Source: Muscardinus avellanarius
Taxonomy: Eukaryota; Chordata; Mammalia; Rodentia; Gliridae
Direction: 5' to 3'
NCBI GenBank assembly: GCA_963383645.1
Contig: OY726574.1
Location: 60,281,894 to 60,345,893 of the forward strand
Length of the DNA stretch: 64,000 nt
Both the position numbers and the translations under genes were made by a program. Positions 56,120 through 64,000 of the stretch are shown here, one piece after another (within the stretch, counting starts at the first letter, position 1; the number at the start of each line of letters is the position of its first letter). The notes under the pieces were generated by a model. It was not told the origin of the DNA. It worked only from the letters and a program-made list of their open reading frames with translations, and did not search any database.

Positions 56120-56250
56120 TGGACTTATTCATTCATGCTTACTAAACATAAATTCACACACTTGCATTCTTCCTGAGCACACGTAAGCCAGACACAGTCC
56201 TGGTTCTGGGGAGACATCTCTAGTGAAATAACACGGAACTTGATCACACG
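56120..56250 (-). repeat. L2 3' end, antisense
   Basis: 'ttattcattcatgcttacta' and 'gccagacacagtcctggttc' fit the antisense L2 3' terminus. Confidence 0.55.
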
Positions 56251-57414
56251 CTTTCTCTGTTGAATCTTTCAGTACTACATTATTCCAAATCAGCCAGGGG
56301 TTACAGCTGCTGCAGTGGGGATTTTCCTGAGGAAGGGATCATAAAAGGACAAAAGCAGTTCAGCGGGGCCTCACGGCTGGCAGGCGACAGGGGGAATGTC
56401 CTCTCCCTCTGTGCGGAGGTTCATTGCTCCAGCTGCCGGTTTTCATAGGCGTGTACTGGTGCCTTGTTCTTGCTCATCATGGGGAGTCTGAGTGACGGGT
56501 CCCACCTGTGCACAGCACCTGTGTGTTGCCTTTGGCATCCGCTGCCCCTTCCTTCCTCCTCACAGAGCTAGTGAGGTTGGGAGCAGTACCACGAGACGAG
56601 CTGGCTCAGACCTTGGATGGGAGACCATTGCTGCTTAATTTGGCCTCATAGCCCCGTCTTTAAAGCCACCCCAACCAGGCTGCTTGAGCAACTAAGGGGC
56701 ATAACTCACACAGCTTTGCCTTCTGTCCTTTAGGGTCCTGTAGGTCCTACTCTCCAGGGACCTATGGGCGTGTCTGCTTTTGAGAAAGCCAGAGCGAGGA
56801 CACGGTCCTCTGGTGTGACTGTATAGGAGTCACAGTGCTATACTTGCCCTTCACACTTGTAGGTGGAGAGCTGAGAGCTGAGAAGTGGGCACCTGCACCT
56901 TTGCTCAGAAAGCAGCCGTTTCAGCCTGCTGTGTGCCAGACACAGTGCGTGCTCCAGGAGCCTCCTGCGACCCCAGCCGTAACTGACTCATCTGGAGTGC
57001 TAGTGCTCGGTCGAGATGTTCCAGCAGTGACACCAAGGCGTTCAGGCTTCCCAGGACCTTTTGCAGCTGGGCGACAGTCAGTCATAACCAGGTGCAGCGC
57101 CTGGTGATGTCTCAGAGGACCAGCAGCGTGCAGTGTCTGCCGTCTACCATTGCTGCCCAACTTCAAAGCCTGGCTTCTGTTCACACGATCACTGTCCTTC
57201 CCTCACAAGTATTCAGTCTTCAGAGTGCATTGAAATCTCTGTATTGGCTAATGGGGGTTAGTGTTTGTTGAATTCCCCCTGGAATCTCAAATAGGTGTTT
57301 CTAACAAAGCAGAAGGTAAAATAATTTCTTAAATGTACAGCATACTAAAATAGGAACCTGTGTTTGTAAGCATTATGTATACTGTGATTTCACAAGTCAT
57401 TTTTTTTCTGAAAT

Positions 57415-57487
57415 CCTGGCCAACAATTCTCTGTGAGAAGTATTATCATCTCATGTTACAGATGAGAAAAATTACATCCTAGAAAGA
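57415..57487 (-). repeat. MIR, antisense (part 1)
   Basis: 'gtgagaagtattatcatctc' and 'atgttacagatgagaaaaat' are antisense MIR core, cut by a SINE at 57488. Confidence 0.75.
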
Positions 57488-57692
57488 TTTTTTTTATTTT
57501 TGCCGTACTGTGGATGGAATCCAAAGGCCCCAATCTATACCTCCAGTCTTTTTTTTTTTCCTTTATTTTGAAACAGGGTCTCACTGAGTTGCAGAGAGCC
57601 TCACTAAGTAGCTGAGGCTGGCCACGAACAGCGATCCTCCTGTCTCGGCCTCCCAAATGCTGGGATGACAAGCGTGTGCACCACGCCCAGCT
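57488..57692 (-). repeat. B1-dID SINE, antisense, inserted in MIR
   Basis: T-run, 'tactgtggatggaatccaaa', 'ttgaaacagggtctcactga' and a B1 half ending 'gcaccacgcccagct'. Near-duplicate agaaagattt and agagagattt flank it. Confidence 0.92.
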
Positions 57693-57785
57693 CCAGAGAG
57701 ATTTAAATAGTGGGTCAGAGTCACAACACCAAGCTGAAGGAGGAGAGCTTACTCCTGTGTCTTCCTGCTCTAGATTCTGCCTTGT
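57693..57785 (-). repeat. MIR, antisense (part 2)
   Basis: 'gagatttaaatagtgggtca' continues the interrupted MIR at the point where it stopped. Confidence 0.65.
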
Positions 57786-58330
57786 AAGCAAACCTTCCTT
57801 CCACCAAAGCACTGTAAACACCCTCTGCACATACTCACTAACGTGATACTTAAAACTCTCTAGACATAGGAGATGCTTTTCGGGTCTTGGAAGTCTTATT
57901 GAATCATGTAGTCTGAGCCATATTTGAGGACTGATTTTGCCAATATGGATTTAAGCCTTCCTATTCAATTTCAATTTCCCAGGTTTGTTAGATTTATAAA
58001 CCTCATCATGAAGTAACGCCCTTTACTTAGGGACATATCTAGGTGAAACTGCAAAGTAAGCCATGTGTACTTCCTCTGGGCATCACTTCTTCCCCTCACT
58101 TTCTGCAAGAACCCCTCCTTTCCAGCTCTTGGAAATCTTTACCGCCCATGTCCTGGGCCTGCCTCTTGGCCAGTGCTTCTTCACCAAGTCATGCTATATT
58201 TTTTGTTGGCATCCAGCACTGTTACCTGAAAGCATCCAGGTGTTGACTTAGGGATGCTCCCTCCATCATGTGTGCGATCGTGGACCTTGCTTTACCATGA
58301 TAGCAGGCAGGGGGGATTCCCCTATCAATA

Positions 58331-58535
58331 TGTCTCCCAGTTCCCAATTCCCGTCTCCCAGTACCCAGTCCATGTCTCCCAGTACCCAGTCCATGTCTCC
58401 CAGTACCCAGTCCCGTCTCCCAGTACCCAGTCCCCGTCTCCCAGTACCCAGTCCATGTCTCCCAGTACCCAGTCCATGTCTTCTAGTACCCATTCCACAT
58501 CTCCCAGTACCCAGTCCACGTCTCCCAGTACCCAG
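58331..58535. repeat. 21-bp minisatellite, about 10 units
   Basis: Unit gtctcccagtacccagtcca with 20- or 21-bp spacing. Outer units are more diverged (ttcccaattcc first; tcttctagtacccattcc inside). It creates long frames on both strands: 138 codons plus and 151 minus. Confidence 0.97.
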
Positions 58536-59434
58536 AGACTGACATGGGAGGGTAAGGAGAGGCCCACACACAGCCCAGCAGATACAACATTGGGGCCTTG
58601 GGAGAAGAAAGCAAGGCTGCAAAAAAAGCTAAAATGCACTGATTTTGCAAGGCACATCCTGGCAAGATGATACTGTAGCAATATGGTGCTCTGATTCCTG
58701 CCCAAGCCTCCTTCCTTAGCTATGACCTTCAGTCCTGTGCTACCCTGCAGATCTTTTGGAAACATTCTTTCTTGTCTCAATCAGAAATGCTTCTGTGCTT
58801 TGCAGTCCCAGCGGGCTCACAGAAGCCTTTTCTCCTTGTTAGGAGATGCACATGCAGCCTGTCTTGTTCTCTTTTCCTAACTCCTATGGGTTCATCCCAT
58901 CAGGTGACGGGTCGGGTGCTCTGTCCTGCCCGGCCTGACTGCTAACCACGCAGGCAACTCATCTGGAACACTGAACTAGGGACATGGAGGGGGATCGCCA
59001 GGGTCCTTATCCCAGCTCCCTTCAGAGCTTTGTGTGATTCTGTAAGCTAAAGTTCTTTCCATCTGCCATTGAGAGCCATCCGAGACTCTATTTGGGACTT
59101 AGCGTTGGGCCATTCCTAGGGGGCGCTCTTCCTCCCAATGCATGCTGTCCTTCAAGGAGATGGACAGGCTAGGAGATGCGGGTGAGAAGGGAGTGTGAGT
59201 GTAGACCAGGTTGTGCAGAGCCCTGGGGGGGGGCATGGAAATCACAGGTTGATCCCTGCACCACCCCATTTCACACCTTCCAGTCTGAAGCTGGGGATAC
59301 AGTTTAAGCTTCACACCAGGCATTGGGGGCCGCCCAGGGCTTGGCTGCCGCTGGTCTCTCTTGCTGCATCTCCAGCCTTCTCTCTCTGTACTTTTTCTCC
59401 GGCAAAGCCAAACTAAAGATACTTGCTATGCGGG

Positions 59435-59640
59435 CCATACTGTCTCTGTCTTGTTTCAGCCTGTCATCGCTCCCTGGAATGTTCTTCCTCTCATGCCCCC
59501 AACCATCTGGGCCTACCTGTAAGCCAGCCAAATGTTATCCATCTTTTAAGAGTCCCCGTAGCTTCACCCGCACTGGGAAGTGGGCTCCCCGATGTCTCCT
59601 GCTCCTGATCTTCCTGCAGAGACCAGGTGAGTCTGTGCTT
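59435..59640 (+). repeat. L2 LINE 3' region, sense
   Basis: 'ctccctggaatgttcttcct' and 'aaatgttatccatcttttaa' follow L2 3' text in order. The 146-codon frame 59323-59763 runs across it. Confidence 0.65.
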
Positions 59641-59764
59641 TCAGATCATTCTGCATCCTTGGTATCCCTGGTGCTTATGGAAGGTACTAATGATAATTGT
59701 GGGTTATTGAGATGGATCGAGGGATGGGTGCGCAATTACGTGGAAGACAGAAGAAATGACTAAA

Positions 59765-60306
59765 TCCCGTCTATAACTGCAATCTGTGGTATCGCAGGAA
59801 CTATTCCATGACACAGGTCTTCTTACACTAAAGCTTCATGCCTGTGCTTGGTCGGCTCCCGCCCCCACCCTGCCTGGTCTATTAGCAGTGATTTATTTCC
59901 AATCAATAATGCTTTAATTTCTTAGTAGAAGTCACTTATGTGACTTGGTTATGTCTACCACATAAATAACACAAGTCTTGGCCTAGCTGACTAGCTCTCA
60001 TAGTGACATAATCTCCTTAACCCAATTACCATATTGATCGGAGAGGCCAAAAGAGTTAATGGAGAAAAACAGCCCTGATTTCTCTTTAAAAATAGATGCT
60101 AAGAAAGCAATATAAAAATCAGAGTGGTCTAAAAATCCTGTGTCATTAGAAAATACATTTGTATAATTCAAGGAATGCCAACACATTTTAAAAATAACTC
60201 AGGGTAGCAACTCGAGCAATCCTTAAGATTGAAGGGCTTACATATGATCTATTCAAATATTTTAAAAATATTTGTCTCATTATTTTTTTAATAAAATGTA
60301 CTTTTT
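59765..60306. other. Unique AT-rich stretch; no supported gene
   Basis: Nothing assignable. Confidence 0.5.
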
Positions 60307-60503
60307 AAGCTGGGTCTAGTGGTGCACGCCTATAGTCCCAGTACTTGACAGGCTGAAACAGGAGCATCAAAGTTTCGAAGCCAGTCTTTGCAACTTACTG
60401 AGGTTCTCAGCAACCTGGTGAGACCCTGTTTCCAAGTAGAAAATAAAATTGGGCTAGCGGTGTAGTGTGGAGGTAGAATGGCCCTCGGTTCAATTCCCAG
60501 CAC

Positions 60504-60505
<2 letters not shown>
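60307..60505 (+). repeat. B1-dID SINE, sense
   Basis: 'agctgggtctagtggtgcac', 'gagaccctgtttccaagtag' and 'cggttcaattcccagcacaa'. Confidence 0.92.
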
Positions 60506-60554
<49 letters not shown>

Positions 60555-60569
60555 GCACGCGCGCGCGCC
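60506..60569. repeat. (CA)n(CG)n alternating purine-pyrimidine tract
   Basis: About 17 CA units pass directly into about 14 CG units with one CA interruption, all in alternating register, on the SINE tail. Confidence 0.97.
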
Positions 60570-61145
60570 AGTTCATGTCCCCTGGTTCATGAGTCTTTCC
60601 AGAGGACCTCAGGGCAGTGGCGAAGTTAGAAGGACGTGGATGTGAGCTGAAATCTGAGCAGAATGCTCACCATGCCTCCGTAGGCAGGAACTGCGCCTGC
60701 GTTTCCTGAGTCAGGGCCGGTGACCGTGTTGCTTACAAGCCTCTTGCCAAGAGCCGGTCAGCCGGTGGCTGCAGAGCTCATGTAGCTGCAGCTGGTTTCC
60801 TGTCCTGGTATGAAATGATTATCCAAGCAACAGTTTGGCCAGATAAGCGGCCTAGGCCATGGGAGGCACTTTTCTTTTGTCCCCCTTAAGGTTTTACATA
60901 AATGCTCTGCTTTCTTGCCTTTTCTGGTAGGGTTGAGTATATTGGAGTGTCTCTGTATTTCATTATCCTTAGCGCTGGGGGCTGTTGGGGGCCCAGGCAG
61001 GTTTCATTTTGTGAACCGAGTCTGACTCATGTCTCAGTGAAGGTTGTGAAATGCCTGTGGAGTCTCAAGTTCATGTTGTTTATCCCTGGGAATCGAACTC
61101 AGATGATGCCGAGTCCTAGGAGGGCTGAGATGAAGGTGCCAGAGG
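60570..61145. other. Unique stretch; no supported gene
   Basis: The 111-codon frame at 60902-61237 has no recognised domain and runs into the next MIR. Confidence 0.4.
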
Positions 61146-61159
61146 ATAGAAGCAGGGGC

Positions 61160-61375
61160 CGGCATCTATTGGGCACCTATGGTATTAAAGCTGCGATATT
61201 GCTTTATCTTCCTGTCCACTCTTGGAGAGGTTATTGATAGTCTTCATTGCTCAAATTAGAAAATTGAAAGAGAGAAATTAGGGTAACATATCCAGAAAGT
61301 AGTAAATTCGTAACTCAAACCCAAACCCAAGTGTCTGACCTTCTGTCTACCACTCTGCCTTCTCTGTTCATGGAG
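61160..61375 (-). repeat. MIR, antisense
   Basis: 'catctattgggcacctatgg', 'gagagaaattagggtaacat' and 'taactcaaacccaaacccaa' fit antisense MIR. Confidence 0.75.
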
Positions 61376-61744
61376 ATGGTCTAGTCTTTGTGCACCTGTG
61401 GTCCATACATTTTACTAAAGCCTTATTTATATATCTCCACTGGCAATTATAAGGCAGAATGAAAGGCAGAATTAGAATTCAATATCATTCTAAAAGCATC
61501 GAATGAAAATAATTACACACGTGCACACAGACACAAGCATCGTGCACTGAAAATACATGTAAGTTCCTTTTCCGTTCATTATTTTCATCCTTGTTGTATT
61601 TTAGTGATATTTATCCTGCAGTATATAAAACAGATTTATGAAAACCTATCACAACAAAACATAAATTAGAACTAGTCATCTCATTACATCATGTAAAAGG
61701 GAATGTATCTTGAGTTTCAGCAAACCTGTTAGGAAAGGGAAACG

Positions 61745-61985
61745 TAACACTTCAGAGCCTGGATTTGGGAGCCAGCCTGCCGGCCTGTGTTTGGATCCTA
61801 GCTCTGCCACATCCTGGCCTGGGTGTCCTCTGCCAGGTTTCTGTAGCCTATCCGTCTCCAGCTGTAAAATGGAGCTGTGAACAGTGATGATTATCTCAAC
61901 TCAGAAGGCTGCCGTGCGTCTCCTGAATCGCTGCTCAGACCTCTAGAACAGAGCCAGGCACATGGCAGGCATTCAGTAACTGCAG
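61745..61985 (+). repeat. MIR, sense, near full length
   Basis: 'gtttggatcctagctctgcc', 'ctccagctgtaaaatggagc' and 'agagccaggcacatggcagg' follow MIR end to end. Confidence 0.88.
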
Positions 61986-62565
61986 GCTGGTTTCTTTTTT
62001 CTACCTTTGAAGGAACATGTGGTGTCTGCAGTTCAGCAGCTGGCCCGGGGCCTGTGTTCAGGCTTGGTGATGACACCCAGCCCTGGTGTTGGACTCTGGA
62101 CATCCAGAGGTGCATAGCACAGGAATCTTTCTTTTATCTTTGCCCCAACTTCAAATAAGCCAAAAGGGCCACTTTACTGAATATTCTGACTGCACACCGT
62201 CCAGGGCAGGGGAGTTTATCTCCCCAGCGGTCCCCACTGCTCGGGCCACGCTGGCCCTCACTTCCTTGTGCTGGTTTTCATCACCGGTGGTTCCCATCAT
62301 TGTTTGGGACACCAGAATGTCAACAGATGCTATCAGGTACACAATGCCACACGGAGAGTTCTGGAATCCAAAGACTCCCAAATCTGAAAGCTGCTGCATG
62401 ACTCATTTGATGGCAAAGCCTGTTCAGACCTGAATTAATTCAGTGACAAAATACCCAGAATGACACGAGATGGCCTGTAGTTTGCATTTGAGCCTTATGT
62501 GTGGAACCGTAGTTTACTGTACTTGTCTTTACGATCTGCTTATGAAATCTCGGGGCCCAGGCATG
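61986..62565. other. Unique stretch; no supported gene
   Basis: Frames of 82-115 codons on both strands overlap one another. None is supported. Confidence 0.4.
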
Positions 62566-62657
62566 GGTGTCAGTCAGGATACTGGCAAAAGGAAACGGGG
62601 CGTTTGGCATAGGTGTCAGTCAGGATCCTGGCAAAAGGAAACGGGGCGTTTGGCACA
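62566..62657 (+). repeat. 46-bp tandem duplication
   Basis: Units 62566-62611 and 62612-62657 begin ggtgtcagtcaggat and differ at two positions or so. Both carry 'aaggaaacggggcgtttggc'. Confidence 0.97.
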
Positions 62658-63266
62658 GGTGAACAAGGAGACTGTGTAAAGGGGCCGTGTGTAAAGGTCT
62701 GGCAAAAGTGAAAGACCAAGAGGGATGAGGTAGAAGAGGGTCACCAGAGGGCTGGACCAGAAGGGTTAACCTCGCCTAGGTCAGAAGGGCCAGGTGGAGG
62801 TGCTCATTACCAGGCTTCAGACAGAAAGACCCACCTGTAGCACATAACTGTAAAGAACCCTCAGAAGAAACCCCCCGCCCCAGGTCTCCCTCGCCCCTGC
62901 CCCTTCCAGAGCTCTGCTGGGGGTGCTTTAGGCTGTAGATACCTCAGGCCTGTAGCAAGGGAGCCCCTATCCATAGGGCACCCCGCAGTATAGCGGGTGT
63001 GGCCAATGGGTCTCCAGGGTAACCTAGAAATGTCCCCCAGTGTATTCTGTCCCATCCAGTATATGCACTCCACCATCCTTCTGAAACCTGAAATCCCAGG
63101 AACATTTGCAAGATTTGTTTTTTATTAGGTCAAAAGCATATGCACACATTTGAAAAATATTAACACATTCATATGAAACTTTTTTTTTTTTTTAGTTTGC
63201 AATCTTAGTGGTATATAGACCTAGAAGCCTTTCATTTTCTTGGCTACCCTAAAAGATTGAAACTAC
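62658..63266. other. Unique stretch; no supported gene
   Basis: Imperfect echoes of the 46-bp unit ('tggcaaaagtgaaag') reach about 62715. A T-run lies at 63181-63194. Otherwise nothing assignable. Confidence 0.45.
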
Positions 63267-63487
63267 AGCCAGGCGTGGTGGTGGCACACTTGTAATCCCA
63301 GCATTTGGGGGGCTGAGACGGGAGGATCGCAGTTCCTGGACAGCCTCAGCTATTTAGTGAGGCCCTCTACAACTTAGACCCTGTTTCAAAATAATAAAAA
63401 AAAAATAGGGCAGGGGGTGTAGCTCGGAGGTCAAATGCCCCTGGTTCCATCCTCAGACCTGCAAAAAAAAAAAAAAAAAAAAAAAAA
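63267..63487 (+). repeat. B1-dID SINE, sense, 11-bp TSD
   Basis: 'agccaggcgtggtggtggca', 'gaccctgtttcaaaataata', 'agctcggaggtcaaatgccc' and a long A tail. attgaaactac lies at 63256-63266 and 63488-63498. Confidence 0.97.
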
Positions 63488-63498
63488 ATTGAAACTAC

Positions 63499-63593
63499 CT
63501 CATTCATTCAGCAGATACTCCTGTACTGAGCAGCTCCTCTGGAAAACACATGGGCTCTGCGTACAAAGATAACAGCTGTTCTAGTATCTTACT
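63499..63593 (-). repeat. L2-like 3' end, antisense
   Basis: 'cattcattcagcagatactc' and 'ctgtactgagcagctcctct' resemble an antisense L2 terminus. Confidence 0.5.
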
Positions 63594-63596
63594 GGG

Positions 63597-63812
63597 GCCA
63601 GGCGTGGTGGCGCACGCTTGTAATCCCTGCACTTGGGAGGCTGAGACAGGAGGATCGCACAGGCTTGAAGCCAGCTCAGCTACTTTTAGTGAGGCTCTCA
63701 GCAACTTAGTGAGACTCTGTTTCCAAATAAACTATAAAATGGGTTTGGGAGTATAGCCCAGAGGTAGAAAAGCCCCTGGGTTCCACCCCCAGTACCACAA
63801 AAACAAAACAAA
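63597..63812 (+). repeat. B1-dID SINE, sense
   Basis: 'ccaggcgtggtggcgcacgc', 'ggaggatcgcacaggcttga', right half 'gtagaaaagcccctgggttc' and tail AAAACAAAACAAAAC. Confidence 0.95.
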
Positions 63813-64000
63813 ACCCCACCAACTTGTGAAATAGTGACTTGATCTTGGGTTAGCAAAGAGCTTTCATTTTGAAGTCATCCTGCTCCTTGGGTTCTGTTCT
63901 GAGAAGAGCTTTCTAGCTCCATCTGGGCTCAGTGGGAAAAAGCACCAGGACCTATTAGCGACATCTGATGGGGAAGGGGGGGCATGGAAGCAGAGAACGC

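Noticed and set aside
58254..58780. 138- and 151-codon frames as a repeat protein
   Set aside because: Both are products of a minisatellite whose period is a multiple of three. Flanks show no coding signal.
237..60569. CRISPR-like arrays among the regular repeats
   Set aside because: Regular repeats here are microsatellites, one contiguous minisatellite and dispersed SINEs. None has unique spacers of constant length, and the DNA is mammalian.
1..64000. A previously undescribed gene system in this window
   Set aside because: No operon-like cluster, conserved gene set or domain combination is visible. The content is retroposon-rich intergenic or intronic DNA.

Overview
This window looks like nuclear DNA from a squirrel-family rodent (Sciuridae), and it is intergenic or intronic. 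The main evidence is about 50 short repeats built as a 7SL-derived B1-like left half, an A-rich linker and a tRNA-like right half related to rodent ID elements, read 'gtagctcagaggtagaatg...ccctgggttc'. From memory this is the dimeric B1-dID arrangement described in squirrels and dormice. Species assignment is inference. Base composition is AT-rich with low CpG, and I see no bacterial, organellar or viral-genome layout.

I find no convincing complete protein-coding gene. The open frames are short and most lie on repeats: antisense SINEs give recurring GYTPRPI-like and GFEPARSS-like peptides, CT and AC tracts give SLSLS, VCVCV and HTHTH peptides, and a 21-bp minisatellite gives SPSTQS and GYWETW peptides. 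The best exon-like signal is at 50985-51146 (a good 3' splice site followed by a 53-codon frame ending in TAA). Weaker ones lie at 40582, 42643, 46790 and 52464. A short CpG-enriched patch at 31880-32030 and a GC-rich unclassified block at 33640-34340 also stand out.

Layout. 1-3.2 kb: dense SINEs. 5.3-6.2 kb: a head-to-head MIR pair and a MaLR-type LTR with a CT tract. 7.3-9.1 kb: antisense ancient L1s with nested SINEs and one undimerised ID element. 9.4-10.2 kb: SINE and simple-repeat cluster. 11.7-12.0 kb: a second copy of the head-to-head MIR arrangement. 12.3-13.4 kb: antisense L1 3' end with a rearranged, partly inverted 5' portion. 15.5-16.3 kb: an old medium-reiteration repeat and a young SINE with a perfect target-site duplication (TSD). 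17-21.7 kb: simple repeats, SINEs and a MIR. 22-25.7 kb: decayed LTRs and an L1 3' end. 26.3-28.5 kb: an ERV-like LTR, a long pyrimidine tract, an L1 RT fragment and a MaLR LTR with a nested SINE. 28.8-36 kb: mostly unique AT-rich DNA with MIRs. 36.9-39.1 kb: a degraded MaLR-type provirus with two LTRs. 39-42.9 kb: largely unique. 42.9-51.5 kb: SINE-dense with antisense L1M pieces, including a near-identical inverted SINE pair. 51.5-64 kb: mixed unique DNA, MIR/L2 fossils, a 21-bp minisatellite, a CA/CG tract and two SINEs near the end.

Nothing here acts as a pathway. The content is a record of retroposition (B1-dID, L1, ERVL-MaLR) over ancient MIR/L2 fossils. The most useful observations concern SINE evolution (a dimer with an undeleted ID half, a subfamily with a changed right half, an inverted pair) and a few possible exons needing transcript data. 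Repeat family names are from pattern memory, not a database search.
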